Made by a program: the position numbers and the translations under genes. The notes beneath the pieces were generated by a model. It was not told where the DNA came from. It saw nothing but the letters and a program-made list of their open reading frames with translations, and ran no database searches. Shown in pieces: positions 30,846 through 41,392 of a stretch of 64,000 nt of DNA (position 1 is its first letter; every line of letters begins with the position of its first letter). The stretch is from Acetobacter garciniae (GTDB taxonomy: Bacteria > Pseudomonadota > Alphaproteobacteria > Acetobacterales > Acetobacteraceae), in assembly GCF_017377735.1 (NCBI RefSeq), contig NZ_JAFVMH010000002.1, positions 434,001 to 498,000 of the forward strand. Direction: 5' to 3'.

Positions 30846-31146
30846 GAACGATCTGCCCTCCCGGCCCGCCATAATGGGTGCCACCCGCTTTTGAAGCACC
30901 ACGTTGCAAATATGTCGCGCCGGTTTCCATAAAAGCATGGTCGCGCCACGATGCAACGCGTAAACGTCATGCCCGGAACTAAACTTATTTTCAGGTCCGG
31001 CTGCGTGTAAAGTACCAGCTCTGCGCAGGGATGGCAGTTTTTTCCGCCCCTTGCGGTTTTGTCGCCCATCCCCTACATACAGGCTCATCCTTCTCAATAA
31101 GTCATAACGTTTCGGGGGGTGGCCTTGACGGGCCGCCTTTTTTGCA
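30846..31146. other. Divergent region between the AAA+ cluster and rimP
   Basis: About 300 bp with no supported gene. It must hold the promoters for both directions. Its right end contains the terminator-like hairpin of the rimP leader. Unlike E. coli, there is no tRNA gene upstream of rimP. Confidence 0.6.
31118..31143 (+). terminator. Terminator-like hairpin in the rimP-nusA leader
   Basis: GGTGGCC-TTGACG-GGCCGCC (7 bp, one G-U pair) followed by TTTTTT. It ends 3 nt before the TTG start of rimP and faces the operon. It could be a real attenuator: NusA binds RNA and stimulates intrinsic termination, and it is the second product of this operon. It would also block ribosome access. Confidence 0.55.
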
Positions 31147-31767
31147 TTGGACGCTGATCTTTCTGCCCATACTGGCCTTGAAGGCCGCCTTGTCGCGCTG
31201 ATTTCTCCCGCCCTGGACGACATGGGGTATGAGATCGTGCGCGTGGCGGTGCTAGGGCGCGAACGCCCGACGGTCCAGATCATGGCGGACCGGGCCGATG
31301 GCGCGCTGATCGGCGTGGAGGATTGCGAGCGCATCAGCCATGCGGTGGGTGCGCTGCTGGATGTGGAAGACCCCATTCCCGGTGCCTGGACGCTGGAAGT
31401 CTCCTCCGCCGGAATCGACCGCCCCCTGACACGGGCGAAGGACTGGAACCGCTTTGCCGGCCATCAGGCCAAGGTGGAGCTTATGGTGCCCCAGGACGGG
31501 CGCCGCCGCTTTGCAGGCGCGGTGCTGGGGTGTGACGACAACGTCGCGCGCCTCCGGCTGGACGATGGCCAGGAAGTGGCGCTGCCGCTGGCCGAAATCC
31601 GTCGCGCAAGACTGGTTCTGACCGACGCGCTGATCGAGGCCAGCGCACGCCTGGCCCAGCCCGCGGCGGAGTCTGATACGGATACGGCGCCAGGTGGGCG
31701 CGAAGGCGGGCAGGACCCGTCGGCTCGCCCCGCCCCCCGCCCGAATTCCGGGCGTAAGGTACATTGA
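31147..31767 (+). CDS. rimP: Ribosome maturation factor RimP
   Basis: 30S assembly factor, 206 residues; the family core is about 150 and the last 45 residues are a polar Gly/Pro tail. Motifs: [77 protein letters not shown]. The only usable start is TTG with no Shine-Dalgarno, right behind a terminator-like hairpin. No ATG or GTG occurs before the conserved core. First gene of rimP-nusA-ylxR-infB-rbfA. Confidence 0.93.
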   Translation: MDADLSAHTGLEGRLVALISPALDDMGYEIVRVAVLGRERPTVQIMADRADGALIGVEDCERISHAVGALLDVEDPIPGAWTLEVSSAGIDRPLTRAKDWNRFAGHQAKVELMVPQDGRRRFAGAVLGCDDNVARLRLDDGQEVALPLAEIRRARLVLTDALIEASARLAQPAAESDTDTAPGGREGGQDPSARPAPRPNSGRKVH

Positions 31768-31797
31768 TGAAGCTGCGTGCTTTGGAGAGCTGAGAGC

Positions 31798-33345
31798 ATG
31801 GATACCTCTGTTTCCCGTCCTGAACTGCTTTTGGTGGCAGACGCCGTCTCGCGCGAGAAAGGTATCGAGCGTGAGGAGGTTCTGGAGGCCATGGAGCAGG
31901 CCATCCAGAAAGCCGGACGCGCCAAATACGGCCACGAAAAGGACATTCGCGCCACCATCGACCGCCGTTCCGGCGAAGTGCGGCTGTCGCGCTGGACGGA
32001 AGTGGTCGAGCAGGTCGAAAACGAAGACACCCAGATCGCCCTGGCCATCGCCCAGCGTTTCCGCCCCGAAATCCAGGCGGGTGAATACCTGATCGATCCG
32101 CTGCCCCCGATCGATTTCGGGCGCATTGCCGCCCAGACCGCCAAGCAGGTCATTGTCCAGCGCGTGCGTGAATACGAGCGCAAGCGCCAGTACAACGAAT
32201 TCAAGGACCGCGTGGGCGAGATCGTCAACGGCACGGTCAAGCGCACCGAATACGGTAACCTGCTGGTCGAAATCGGCTCCGCCGAGGCCCTGCTGCGGCG
32301 TGACGAACTGATCCCGCGTGAGACCTTCCGCAATTCGGATCGCGTGCGCGCCTATATTTATGACGTGCGTGACGAACCCCGTGGCCCGCAGATTTTCCTC
32401 TCCCGCACGCATCCGGCCTTCCTGGCCAAGCTGTTCGCGCAGGAAGTGCCCGAAATCTACGACGGCATCATCGAGATCAAGGCCGTTGCGCGTGACCCCG
32501 GTTCGCGCGCCAAGATGGCCGTGATCTCGCGCGATGCGTCCATCGACCCGGTCGGCGCGTGCGTGGGTATGCGTGGCTCGCGCGTGCAGGCGGTCGTGGC
32601 CGAATTGCAGGGCGAGAAAATCGACATCATCCCCTGGAGCCCGCAGGCCGCCACCTTCGTGGTGAACGCGCTGGCCCCGGCCGAAGTCTCCAAGGTGGTG
32701 ATGGATGAGGAAGCCGGGCGGGTTGAAGTTGTCGTGCCCGATGACCAGCTTTCCCTTGCGATCGGTCGGCGCGGGCAGAACGTGCGTCTGGCCAGCCAGT
32801 TGACCCGGTGGGATATCGATATCCTGACCGAGGCCGAGGAATCCGAACGCAGGCAGGAAGAATTCCGCCGCCGCACCGCGCAGTTCGTCGAAGCTCTCGA
32901 TGTCGACGATGTGATTGCCAGCCTGCTGGTGACCGAAGGCTTCCACAATATCGAGGAACTGGCCTACGCCGACCCGGACGAGCTGAACACGATCGAAGGA
33001 TTTGACGAGTCGGTCGTGAGCGAGCTGATGCAGCGGGCGGAAGCGCATCTGGTCCGGCAGGAAGAAAAGCTGGACGAACACCGCCGTGACCTGGGCGTGT
33101 CCGACGATATTGCCAATATGGGCGTGTTCACGAACCAGATGCTTGTGACACTGGGTGAAAAAGGTGTAAAAACACTGGACGACCTGGCCGATCTGGCAGG
33201 TGACGAACTGGTTGAGCTTCTCGGGGCCGAGGTCATCGAAGAAGACGCAGCCAATGAAATTGTCATGGCAGCCCGCGCGCATTGGTTCGAGGATGAAGCC
33301 AAGCCGTCTTCCACCGAGCAGGAAGACGGTGGGGCCAGCGCCTGA
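31798..33345 (+). CDS. nusA: Transcription termination/antitermination factor NusA
   Basis: RNA-polymerase-binding elongation factor, 515 residues. Domains in order: N-terminal RNAP-binding domain (1-130), S1 (about 135-200, GEIVNGTVKRTEYGNLLVEIG), KH1 and KH2 (about 230-345, DPVGACVGMRGSRVQAVVAELQGEKIDIIPWS and LAIGRRGQNVRLASQLTRWDIDI) and two C-terminal acidic helical repeats (about 365-500), typical of proteobacteria. The chosen ATG, MDTSVSRPE, has a GGAGAG Shine-Dalgarno; an in-frame ATG seven codons earlier does not. Confidence 0.97.
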   Translation: MDTSVSRPELLLVADAVSREKGIEREEVLEAMEQAIQKAGRAKYGHEKDIRATIDRRSGEVRLSRWTEVVEQVENEDTQIALAIAQRFRPEIQAGEYLIDPLPPIDFGRIAAQTAKQVIVQRVREYERKRQYNEFKDRVGEIVNGTVKRTEYGNLLVEIGSAEALLRRDELIPRETFRNSDRVRAYIYDVRDEPRGPQIFLSRTHPAFLAKLFAQEVPEIYDGIIEIKAVARDPGSRAKMAVISRDASIDPVGACVGMRGSRVQAVVAELQGEKIDIIPWSPQAATFVVNALAPAEVSKVVMDEEAGRVEVVVPDDQLSLAIGRRGQNVRLASQLTRWDIDILTEAEESERRQEEFRRRTAQFVEALDVDDVIASLLVTEGFHNIEELAYADPDELNTIEGFDESVVSELMQRAEAHLVRQEEKLDEHRRDLGVSDDIANMGVFTNQMLVTLGEKGVKTLDDLADLAGDELVELLGAEVIEEDAANEIVMAARAHWFEDEAKPSSTEQEDGGASA

Positions 33346-33373
33346 AGGTAGCTCTGGAAGGCCTGATACAAGG

Positions 33374-34078
33374 GTGAGTAATACCGACCTGCCCGAGCGC
33401 CAGGACCCTGCCCCTTTGGCACCCTGTGCCCCTGAACCCGGTTCGGATGCGCAGGACGAAAAAGGGCGGCACAGGCGCTGCGCCCTGACGCGGGAGGAAG
33501 GGGTGCCGGAACTGATGCTTCGGTTCGTCGTCTCCCCCGCCGGTGTCGTGGTGCCCGACCTGGACGCACGTCTGCCCGGTCGGGGAATTTGGTTGAGTGC
33601 CCGGCGGGATGTGATAGAACAGGCCCGCGCTCGTGGCGTGTTCGCACGTGCCGCGCGGATGCAGGTCAAGGTGCCGGAGAACCTGCTCTCCCAGGTGGAG
33701 GGCGGATTGCTGCGGCGGGTAACGGATTGCATCGGACTGGCGAGAAGAGCCGGTCAGGCTGTAAGCGGTTTCACGAAGGCGCGCGAATGGGTGGTGCAGC
33801 ATCGTGCTGCGGTTATCGTCCACGCGCTGGATGGAAGTCGTGAGGAACTGGACCGCCTGCTTTCGGGTGGGCGGGATATTCCAGTGGTAAGAACGTTGAC
33901 GGCAGGGGAACTGGCAAAGGTTTTCGGGCGTGAACGGGTTGTGAATGTGGCGCTGGCGGCCGGCGGGCTGGCTGAGCGTCTGAGTCATGAAAACACGCGT
34001 TTTACGGGGGTGGCACAAAGCGGCTCCCGGGTCTGTCGGACCTTTCCGGCAGACGGGTTTGAACAGGCGGGTCAATGA
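33374..34078 (+). CDS. YlxR-L7Ae two-domain RNA-binding protein (DUF448)
   Basis: A 234-residue protein between nusA and infB, the standard place for YlxR. Residues about 33-105 form the YlxR (DUF448) domain ([45 protein letters not shown]). Residues about 115-210 form an L7Ae-like domain ([66 protein letters not shown]). The start is GTG with a weak site. Four-base overlap with infB. In Gram-positive bacteria, YlxR (RnpM) has been reported to modulate RNase P; the role here is not known. Confidence 0.88.
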   Translation: MSNTDLPERQDPAPLAPCAPEPGSDAQDEKGRHRRCALTREEGVPELMLRFVVSPAGVVVPDLDARLPGRGIWLSARRDVIEQARARGVFARAARMQVKVPENLLSQVEGGLLRRVTDCIGLARRAGQAVSGFTKAREWVVQHRAAVIVHALDGSREELDRLLSGGRDIPVVRTLTAGELAKVFGRERVVNVALAAGGLAERLSHENTRFTGVAQSGSRVCRTFPADGFEQAGQ

Positions 34079-36750
34079 GCGAAGGCAAGGATCAGGATCA
34101 GGGTAAAGGGCGTTTGTCCCTTCGGCCGGCAGGACGTTCGGAGGTTGGACGGACGGTCGATGCCGGATCCGTGCGGCAGAGTTTCAGTCATGGCCGCTCC
34201 AAGGTTGTGCAGGTAGAGGTGCGTAAAAAACGCGGTGCGGGTCCCGGTGGGGCTGGCGGCGCGCGTCCGGGTGCTGGCCGTACACTGACCGCGGCCGAGC
34301 TGGCCATGCGCCAGCGCGTGCTTGAAGAACAGCACAAAGAAGCAGAACTGGCCGAGCGGCGCGAAGCCGAACGGCGCGAGGCGGAGAAGATCCGCATTCT
34401 CTCCGCGGCGGAAGAAGCCCGTCGCAAGGAAGAGGAAGACAAGCGCGCCGCCGAGGAACAGGCCGCGGCCCAGGCCCAGGCGGAAGAAGCCGAGCGCAAG
34501 GCCCGTATCGACGCCATCAAGCCCATCGAATCCAAGGAACCCGTGGTTTCCGCGGTCCCCATCCCCGGTGAGGTCACACTGGCGCCACCTGCCGGCAGGC
34601 TGCGCCCGCTGGCTGAACGCGCCATCATGCCGCCCAAGCCGCTGCGCCCCGCAACGGCTGCTCCGGCCAGCCGCCAGCCGGCGGAAGGTCCCGCGGCCGA
34701 TCGTGACGCGGCAAGCCCGGCCCAGACCCTGCGCCTGCGTTCGGGTCGCGGCATGGAGACGGAAGAAGAGCAGCGCCGCGGTCCGGTCCGTAACAAGGCC
34801 GTCCCGCCCCGCAAGAGCAGCAGCGGCCGCAAGGGTGAGACCGGCGGTGGCCGTCGCGCCGGGCGGATCGACGTGCAGGCCGCGATCGAAGGGGATGACG
34901 ACAAGACCCGTTCGCTCGCTTCCGTGCGGCGCCAGCGTGAGCGTGAACGCCGCCAGGCCGAGCTTGAACGCCTGCGTTCCGACCAGGTGAAGGTGGTGCG
35001 CGACGTGATCCTGCCCGAAACCATTACCGTGCAGGAACTGGCCAACCGTATGGCCGCCCGCCAGGGTGAGGTGATCAAGGCGCTCATGAAAATGGGTGTC
35101 ATGGCCACCGTGACCCAGTCCATCGACGCCGATACGGCCGAACTGGTGGTGGAGGAATTCGGCCACCGCGTGCGCCGTGTTTCCGAAGCGGACGTGGAAC
35201 TGGGTATCGAAGGCGGCAAGGACACGGCCGAGGACATGCAGGCCCGTCCGCCTGTGGTGACCATCATGGGCCATGTCGATCACGGCAAGACCTCGCTGCT
35301 GGACGCGCTGCGCACGACGGATGTTGCGGCGGGCGAAGCCGGGGGCATTACCCAGCATATCGGGGCCTATCAGGTCACCCTGCCTTCTGGGGCGCGGATC
35401 ACCTTCCTCGATACGCCGGGTCATGAAGCCTTTACGGCCATGCGTGCCCGTGGCGCGTCCATTACCGACGTGGTGGTGCTGGTGGTTGCGGCGGATGACG
35501 GCGTGATGCCCCAGACCATCGAGGCCATCAAGCACGCCAAGGCCGCCAAGGTTCCGATGATTATCGCCATCAACAAGATGGACAAGCCCGGAGCCAAGCC
35601 CGACCGTGTGCGCCAGGAACTGCTGCAACATGAAATCGTTGTGGAATCCATGGGTGGCGACACGCAGGAAATCGAGGTTTCGGCCCTTAAGCGGACCGGC
35701 CTCGACAAGCTGGAAGAGGCCATTCTGCTCCAGGCCGAAATCCTGGAACTGCAGGCCAATCCCGACCGTCCGGGCGAAGGTGCGGTGATCGAAAGCCGTC
35801 TGGATCGCGGACGCGGTTCGGTGGCCTCCGTGCTGGTGCAGAAGGGCACGCTGCGCAAGGGCGACATTGTGGTGGCCGGCGCCGAATGGGGCCGCGTGCG
35901 CGCCCTGGTCGACGATCGCAGCCGTCAGGTGGATGAAGCCGGGCCTTCCATGCCCGTGGAAATCCTGGGCCTGTCGGGTGTGCCCGCCGCAGGGGCTCCG
36001 TTCGTGGTGGTGGAAAACGAGAATCGCGCTCGCGAGATTTCCGAATTCCGCCAGCGCAAGCTCAAGGAACACCAGGTGGCTGGCCAGGTTGCCGCGCGCG
36101 GCACGCTGGACCAGATGCTGGCCCGTATCCAGGCAGGCGACCAGAAGGAAGTCTCCGTCCTGATCAAGGCGGATGTGCAGGGTTCGGCGGAAGCGTTGCA
36201 GGCGACGGTGCTCAAGCTCGCCAACGAGGAAGTGGGCGTGCGCGTCCTCAACGCCTCGGTGGGGCAGATCACCGAAAGCGATGTGCAACTGGCCAAGGCG
36301 TCGGATGCGGTCATTATCGCCTTCAACGTCCGTGCCACGGCACAGGCCCGTACCTTGGCCCAGCGCGAAGGTGTGGATATCCGCTACTATTCCATCATCT
36401 ATCAGGTGGCGGATGACGTGGAAGCCCTGGTGCGCGGCAAGCAGGCGCCCAAGCACCGCGAGAAGTTCCTTGGCTATGCCGAAATCCGCAAGGTTTTCGA
36501 AATCAGCAAGGTTGGCAAGGTGGCCGGTTGCTTCATTACCGACGGCGTGGTCAAGCGTGGCTGCGGCGTGCGTCTGCTGCGTGATGGCGTGGTGATCCAT
36601 GAAGGCGATCTGAGCCAGCTCAAGCGCTTCAAGGACGACGTGAAGGAAGTGACCAAGGGTTACGAATGCGGCCTGTCTTTCGCGGGGTATAACGACCTGC
36701 GCGAAGGCGACGTGGTGGAATGCTTCGAAAGTGAGCTGGTTCCGGCATGA
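34075..36750 (+). CDS. infB: Translation initiation factor IF-2
   Basis: GTPase that brings fMet-tRNA to the 30S subunit, 891 residues. A highly charged Glu/Arg/Ala helix at about 78-145 ([22 protein letters not shown]...) is followed by Pro/Ala-rich linker, the IF2_N helix, the G domain (GHVDHGKT near residue 400, DTPGHE, NKMD near 500) and C-terminal domains ending [21 protein letters not shown]. It is coupled by ATGA overlaps to both ylxR and rbfA. Confidence 0.98.
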   Translation: MSEGKDQDQGKGRLSLRPAGRSEVGRTVDAGSVRQSFSHGRSKVVQVEVRKKRGAGPGGAGGARPGAGRTLTAAELAMRQRVLEEQHKEAELAERREAERREAEKIRILSAAEEARRKEEEDKRAAEEQAAAQAQAEEAERKARIDAIKPIESKEPVVSAVPIPGEVTLAPPAGRLRPLAERAIMPPKPLRPATAAPASRQPAEGPAADRDAASPAQTLRLRSGRGMETEEEQRRGPVRNKAVPPRKSSSGRKGETGGGRRAGRIDVQAAIEGDDDKTRSLASVRRQRERERRQAELERLRSDQVKVVRDVILPETITVQELANRMAARQGEVIKALMKMGVMATVTQSIDADTAELVVEEFGHRVRRVSEADVELGIEGGKDTAEDMQARPPVVTIMGHVDHGKTSLLDALRTTDVAAGEAGGITQHIGAYQVTLPSGARITFLDTPGHEAFTAMRARGASITDVVVLVVAADDGVMPQTIEAIKHAKAAKVPMIIAINKMDKPGAKPDRVRQELLQHEIVVESMGGDTQEIEVSALKRTGLDKLEEAILLQAEILELQANPDRPGEGAVIESRLDRGRGSVASVLVQKGTLRKGDIVVAGAEWGRVRALVDDRSRQVDEAGPSMPVEILGLSGVPAAGAPFVVVENENRAREISEFRQRKLKEHQVAGQVAARGTLDQMLARIQAGDQKEVSVLIKADVQGSAEALQATVLKLANEEVGVRVLNASVGQITESDVQLAKASDAVIIAFNVRATAQARTLAQREGVDIRYYSIIYQVADDVEALVRGKQAPKHREKFLGYAEIRKVFEISKVGKVAGCFITDGVVKRGCGVRLLRDGVVIHEGDLSQLKRFKDDVKEVTKGYECGLSFAGYNDLREGDVVECFESELVPA

Positions 36751-37205
36751 GCCGTAAAAACAGTGCGGGTAAAGCGGGAGGGCCGGCGGACTATCTCGCC
36801 GGCCTTTCCTCATCTGGCCCTTCACAACGTCAGCTTCGCGTAGGCGAGGAAGTGCGGCGTGTTCTGGCGGAACTGTTCGCCCGCACCGCCTTTCGCGACC
36901 CGGACCTGTCTGACGCGACCATTACCGTGACAGAGGTTCGGCTGGCCCCCGATTTCCGGCATGCGACGGTTTTTGTCACCCGGCTGGGCCGCAGCGATAT
37001 TGCCAGCCTGTTGCCCGCCCTCAAGCGGGCTGCACCCTGGCTGCGCACGCAAATGGCCCACACGCTGCGCCTGCGCACCGTGCCGGAACTGCATTTCCAG
37101 GCCGATACGGCGCTCGATACCGCCATGCATGTCGACACGCTTCTGCGCCTGCCCGAAGTCAAACGCGACCTGGACAAGGACGCGGATGAAGCGGACGAGG
37201 ACTGA
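36747..37205 (+). CDS. rbfA: Ribosome-binding factor A
   Basis: KH-like 30S maturation factor, 152 residues. The family segments [75 protein letters not shown] and MHVDTLLR are all present. It has a 25-residue N-terminal extension and an acidic C-terminal tail ([10 protein letters not shown]). Last gene of the rimP operon; repeat copy C lies 22 bp after its stop and could terminate the operon. Confidence 0.96.
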   Translation: MSRKNSAGKAGGPADYLAGLSSSGPSQRQLRVGEEVRRVLAELFARTAFRDPDLSDATITVTEVRLAPDFRHATVFVTRLGRSDIASLLPALKRAAPWLRTQMAHTLRLRTVPELHFQADTALDTAMHVDTLLRLPEVKRDLDKDADEADED

Positions 37206-37227
37206 AAGCCCCTGCCGGCAGTTGTGG

Positions 37228-37300
37228 AAAAGTTTTTGGGTGTCGCCTTTTTTAGGTGACGTTCGTGAAGCTTTTAAAAAAAGCTTTACCAAAAACTTTT
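37228..37300 (-). repeat. Dispersed palindromic element, copy C
   Basis: The shortest copy (73 bp): AAAAGTTTTTGGG at one end, CCAAAAACTTTT at the other, with inner stems GTCGCCT...AGGTGAC and GAAGCTTTT...AAAAGCTTT. Between the convergent rbfA and chemoreceptor genes. Orientation as B and D. Confidence 0.9.
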
Positions 37301-37354
37301 CTTCTATTTTACGATCAGGTGTTTGAGGGAAGTCTTTTCGCGACAGCGAAGGGA

Positions 37355-39211
37355 TTATTGCACCAGGCGTGGGCGGGCGGGGCTGCGTTCTTCTATGGCC
37401 AGATCCTGACGGTAGAAGCCTGTTTCCTCGGGGAGTTGGAACTGCCTCACCAGCCCGTTGAGCTTGTGGCTTTCATCCGCCAGGCTGCGGGATGTGGCGT
37501 TGAATTCCTCAGCCACGGCCGCATTCTGCTGGGTGGTCTGGTCGAGCGAGCCCACGGCGGTGTTGATTTCTGACAGGCTGGAGGATTGTTCACGCGCGGC
37601 CGTGGCAATGGCGTCCAGATGTTCGCCCATTTCGCTGATAAAATCGGAAATGGTCCGTAGCGTGTCGCTGCTGTCGCGCACGCGTTCCGACCCTTCTTTT
37701 ACGTCCGCGGCGGTCTTGCGAATGACGGCGCGCACGTCCTTTGCCGCTTCGGCACTTTTCTGCGCCAAGGCCCGAACCTCGTTGGCGACGACGGCAAAGC
37801 CCCGGCCGACATCCCCCGCCCGCGCCGCTTCCACACTGGCGTTGAGCGCGAGAATATTGGTCTGGAAGGCAATATTGTCGATCACATCGACAATGGAGGT
37901 AATCTGCTCCGAACCGTGCTCGATCCGGCGCATGGCTTCCTCTGTCTCGTGGGTGATGGTGGCCGAAGTCGCTGCGGACTGGCGGGCCTGGGTTCCGATC
38001 TGCTGCGCATTTTCCGACCGCTTGGCCGAATCCGCCACACTGCGGGCAATTCCTGCGACGGACGCCGCCGTTTCTTCCAGCGATGCGGCCTGCTGTTCGG
38101 TCCGGCGGGCCAGGTGGTCGGCCCCGGTGGCCAGTTCGCGGGTGCCGTTGGTAATGGTGTGCACGGCACGCGACATCTGCGAAAACGCTTCCGCCAACTG
38201 GGCCAGGGACTGGTTGAAGTCATGGCGCAGGGGCTCGAATTCTTCGGAAAACATCGTCTCGACCTGAAAGGACAGGTCGCCCGCCGCCATCCGCCGCAGC
38301 CCGGCCGCCAGATCGCCCGTGGCCTTGTGCAGCCGTTCGGACGCTTCGGCCTCGGCTCTGTTCTGGATGGCGATCCGCTCGGCTTCCGCCTGCTGGCGCT
38401 GGGCTTCGGAATCCCGTTCCAGCTTCTGCTTGGCGATGGCCTCGGCCCGGAAAATTTCCAGCGAACGCGAAATATCGCCAATTTCATCCTTGCGGACAGA
38501 AAAGGGGAAGGTCTGGTCCGTCTGCCCCTTGGCCAGGCGGGTAATGGCGGTGTTGATCTTCTGGAGCGGGCGCAGAATGTTGTACATGACCACAAAGGCA
38601 GAGACGACCATGACCACGAACAGCGCAGCATAGGCGGTATAGACGCGCCACAGCGTTGCCTTGTAGGCCGCCTGCGATTCCCTGGCGTAGCTGACGGCAT
38701 GGGCGATGTTGACGGTGGTCAGCGACGCCAGGGTGGACGCCATGGTTTCCTGCAAGTCGCGCAGGCGCGCCCCTGCGGCAATGGCGTTGCTTTTGTCCGC
38801 CGAAATCACCCAGTTCTTGAATGTGTCGTCATGGTCGGTCTTGTATTGCGCCCATTCCGTTTGCAGGTTGCGAAACAGCGTTGCCTCCTGCGGGGATGAC
38901 ACCAGCGGCGCATAGGCCTTGATATTCGCCCCTTCCTCATCCTCGATCGCGGTGACGAGGGAGGCCAGCATGGCCATGGTCTCGGGCGTTGTGGCTGCAA
39001 GCTGTTCTGACTCGGTTATCCGGAACGCCCGCAGCAGGTCGTCGATCGGGGCAATGGCCTTGATGCTGGCAATGGATTTGTGGTCGATCTGCTCGATCTG
39101 GTTACTGACTTCCTTGAGCCCCCAGATGGAGCTGACGCCCGCTACAATACACGCACCTGCGACAAATAACTGCACGAGGCCGAGAGAAGCTTTGATGCCT
39201 AATGGTCGCAA
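37355..39211 (-). CDS. Methyl-accepting chemotaxis protein
   Basis: Transmembrane chemoreceptor of 618 residues. Helix 1 about 9-31; a periplasmic helical-bundle sensor domain about 32-185; helix 2 ([23 protein letters not shown]) about 190-212; HAMP about 213-265; a second HAMP-like or coiled-coil segment about 305-345. The cytoplasmic signalling hairpin has tip [42 protein letters not shown] (about 455-500). No C-terminal CheR-binding pentapeptide. The start is TTG with AGGTGA just upstream; no ATG occurs until residue 79. No che or flagellar gene is adjacent. Confidence 0.93.
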   Translation of the reverse strand: MRPLGIKASLGLVQLFVAGACIVAGVSSIWGLKEVSNQIEQIDHKSIASIKAIAPIDDLLRAFRITESEQLAATTPETMAMLASLVTAIEDEEGANIKAYAPLVSSPQEATLFRNLQTEWAQYKTDHDDTFKNWVISADKSNAIAAGARLRDLQETMASTLASLTTVNIAHAVSYARESQAAYKATLWRVYTAYAALFVVMVVSAFVVMYNILRPLQKINTAITRLAKGQTDQTFPFSVRKDEIGDISRSLEIFRAEAIAKQKLERDSEAQRQQAEAERIAIQNRAEAEASERLHKATGDLAAGLRRMAAGDLSFQVETMFSEEFEPLRHDFNQSLAQLAEAFSQMSRAVHTITNGTRELATGADHLARRTEQQAASLEETAASVAGIARSVADSAKRSENAQQIGTQARQSAATSATITHETEEAMRRIEHGSEQITSIVDVIDNIAFQTNILALNASVEAARAGDVGRGFAVVANEVRALAQKSAEAAKDVRAVIRKTAADVKEGSERVRDSSDTLRTISDFISEMGEHLDAIATAAREQSSSLSEINTAVGSLDQTTQQNAAVAEEFNATSRSLADESHKLNGLVRQFQLPEETGFYRQDLAIEERSPARPRLVQ

Positions 39212-39584
39212 AGGTCACCTATTCGTTTCGGTTATAATGCAGGGCGGCGCGTGGGCGGCCTGTCTTCAATGGGGCGGCGTCTATAAAAATCTGAATTTCG
39301 TGGGTACGGACCGGCCGTGCGGCGAACAGCGCATGTATAGTGCAGGCATTTTGCGTACAGGCATCATACATGCTTTCTGATCGTGTTCGCAGATACGGCA
39401 GCCATCCTGCTTTCGGGCGGCTTATCGTTAACTATACGTAAAAAATTCTGGAATGCGAACAGAATTTTAACGGACTATAGTTTAACTGATGCGACATAAT
39501 TCTTTTCCGTAACGGACTTGGCGGCGCCGGCAGACCTGACGGGGAGGGGGCCGGGCCGGTTGCGCCCCAATGGGGGCCTGGCAG
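39212..39584. other. Intergenic region between lrp and the chemoreceptor gene
   Basis: About 370 bp, AT-richer than its surroundings (for example GTTAACTATACGTAAAAAATTC at about 39427), with no supported gene. It must carry the leftward chemoreceptor promoter. I could not find a convincing sigma-28 flagellar-type promoter. Confidence 0.5.
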
Positions 39585-40037
39585 TCAGGTCCTGTCCTGC
39601 TGCTGCACGACCGGGCGAATGGCGAAGTTGCTCTGGATACGCACCACGCCGGGCATGCGGGAGAGTTCTTCCTTATGGATGCGTTCGTAATCCTGCATGT
39701 CGCGTGCTTCCACCCGCAGCAGGTAATCGGCATCGCCCGTCATCAGGTAACATTCGCGCACATCGGGGCATTCGCGGATACGGCTTTCAAACCGGCGCAG
39801 GCATTCTTCGGTCTGTCGTTCCAGCGTGATCTGCACGATCACCGTGGCAACGGGAATCTGGCTCCGCCGGGCGATAATGGCCTGGTAGCCGCGAATGACG
39901 CCTTCCTGCTCCAGCTTGCGCACGCGGCGCAGGCAGGTCGATGGCGAAAGCCCGATTCGTTCGGCCAGGTCGGCATTGCTCAGCCGCCCGTCATGGCGCA
40001 GGTGCCGCAGAATGGCCTCTGTCGTGCGATCTGACAT
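39585..40037 (-). CDS. Lrp/AsnC family regulator
   Basis: A 150-residue regulator with an N-terminal HTH (TEAILRHLRHDGRLSNADLAERIGLSPSTCLRRVRKLEQEGVIRGYQAII) and a C-terminal RAM/Lrp ligand domain (VTLERQTEE..., CPDVRECYLMTGDADYLLRVEARDMQDYERIHKEEL, MPGVVRIQSNFAIRPV). It is divergent from alr-dadA across 142 bp. By analogy with DadR and Lrp of other proteobacteria it should sense alanine and control that pair. Confidence 0.93.
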   Translation of the reverse strand: MSDRTTEAILRHLRHDGRLSNADLAERIGLSPSTCLRRVRKLEQEGVIRGYQAIIARRSQIPVATVIVQITLERQTEECLRRFESRIRECPDVRECYLMTGDADYLLRVEARDMQDYERIHKEELSRMPGVVRIQSNFAIRPVVQQQDRT

Positions 40038-40091
40038 GATCTGTCTTTTCCCGTTATTTTGTGCAAGATAATTCTAGAATAAAGTAATAAC

Positions 40092-40127
40092 GGCAGAATA
40101 TGCTACATAATGGCAGGATTTGCCATT
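40092..40127. promoter_or_regulatory. Two tandem Lrp-like boxes between lrp and alr
   Basis: GGCAGAATATGC (40092-40103) and GGCAGGATTTGC (40112-40123) match at 10 of 12 positions and are spaced exactly 20 bp apart, about two helical turns. The second is part of a perfect 7-bp inverted repeat AATGGCA / TGCCATT. Probable binding sites for the divergent Lrp-type regulator. Confidence 0.5.
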
Positions 40128-40179
40128 CGGACTTGATTAAACTTTCATCATCGTAACAAAGCAGGTGGTGTGCGTGGCC

Positions 40180-41370
40180 ATGCTTTCCAACCCGGCATTT
40201 TTCCCCGCGGGGGCTGCGGCCCAAGGGGCTTGCGGCACCCAGTCGTCGGGGCAGGCCACCTGGCCGTCCAGTCGCGCGGGGGCGGTGCTGACCATCGATC
40301 TGGGGGCTGTCGCGTTCAATTACCGGCACGTGGCGCATCGCGCATCGCGCTCCATCTGTGCCGCCGTGGTCAAGGCCGACGCTTATGGGCTGGGCGCTGC
40401 CCGTGTGGCCCCGGCCCTTGAACACGCGGGGGCGCGGCAGTTTTTCGTCGCCCATGTGGATGAAGGCCTGGCCCTGCGCCAGCATGTCTCCGCGCGTTGC
40501 GGCGTGACCGTGCTGCATGGCCCCCGGCCCGATGCGGTGGCGGACTGCCTGGCCCACGGGCTGCGGCCGGTGCTTAACAGCCTGGAGCAGATCGGCTGGG
40601 TGCGCGATGCGGCCCGCAAGCGTGGGCAGGCGGTGGATGTCGCCCTTCAGCTTGATACGGGCATGTCGCGTTTCGGGCTGGCGGAGGCCGAACTGCGTCG
40701 CGTCGCGGGCGACCCTGCCCTGCTGGAAGGGCTTTCGGTCTCGCTGATCATGAGCCACCTTGCCTGCGCGGATAATCCGGCGGACCCGGCCAACGCCATG
40801 CAGGCCGCCCGGCTGCGCGACTACGCCGCCCTGTTGCCGCCGGCCCCCCTCAGCCTTGCCGCGTCATCGGGCGTGTTTTTGGGGCCGGATTATCACTTCG
40901 ACCTCGTGCGCCCCGGTGCGGCCCTGTATGGCGTGGCCCCCAACATGACGGGGCCCAATCCGCTGCGCCAGGTAGTGCGCCTGCAGGCCCATGTGTTGCA
41001 GACCCGCGCGCTCAACAAGGGGGACCGCGTGGGCTACGGGCTGACCTGGCAGGCGCAGGGGCCGTGCCGCGTGGCCACGATCAGCGTGGGCTATGCCGAT
41101 GGCTTTGCCCGGCAGGGTGCGGGTACGGGCTGCGTGTGGTTCAGGGGCGTGCGCCTGCCCATTCTGGGCCGGATTTCCATGGATTCCATGACAGTCGATA
41201 TTTCACACCTGCCCCAAGGCCAGCTTGAGGCCGACGGCATGGTGGATCTTTTGAACGAGACCTACGGCGTGGATGCCGTAGGGGCGGCGGAAGGGACGAT
41301 CGGGTACGAAGTCCTGACCTCGCTCGGGCGGCGCTATCACCGGATTTACGCCGACAATCCAGCCCCTTGA
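40180..41370 (+). CDS. alr: Alanine racemase (catabolic DadX type by context)
   Basis: PLP fold III racemase interconverting L- and D-alanine, 396 residues. The PLP lysine is in [12 protein letters not shown], with the catalytic Tyr region [13 protein letters not shown] and the substrate-binding [12 protein letters not shown]. There is a roughly 30-residue N-terminal extension before the usual start region ([19 protein letters not shown]). ATG 40180 is preceded by AGGTGG; a GTG at 40165 is an alternative. Placed 22 bp before dadA, so the pair converts L-alanine to D-alanine and then to pyruvate. It may also supply D-alanine for the wall. Confidence 0.94.
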   Translation: MLSNPAFFPAGAAAQGACGTQSSGQATWPSSRAGAVLTIDLGAVAFNYRHVAHRASRSICAAVVKADAYGLGAARVAPALEHAGARQFFVAHVDEGLALRQHVSARCGVTVLHGPRPDAVADCLAHGLRPVLNSLEQIGWVRDAARKRGQAVDVALQLDTGMSRFGLAEAELRRVAGDPALLEGLSVSLIMSHLACADNPADPANAMQAARLRDYAALLPPAPLSLAASSGVFLGPDYHFDLVRPGAALYGVAPNMTGPNPLRQVVRLQAHVLQTRALNKGDRVGYGLTWQAQGPCRVATISVGYADGFARQGAGTGCVWFRGVRLPILGRISMDSMTVDISHLPQGQLEADGMVDLLNETYGVDAVGAAEGTIGYEVLTSLGRRYHRIYADNPAP

Positions 41371-41392
41371 GTGTGACGGAAAGAGCATCAGC

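Noticed and set aside
31252-33732. Minus-strand open frame of 826 codons opposite rimP, nusA and ylxR
   Set aside because: Crosses three genuine genes on the other strand; artefact of GC codon bias.
34072-36825. Minus-strand open frame of 917 codons opposite infB
   Set aside because: Exact antisense of infB; the His/Phe/Leu-rich product mirrors IF-2 codons. No promoter or Shine-Dalgarno.
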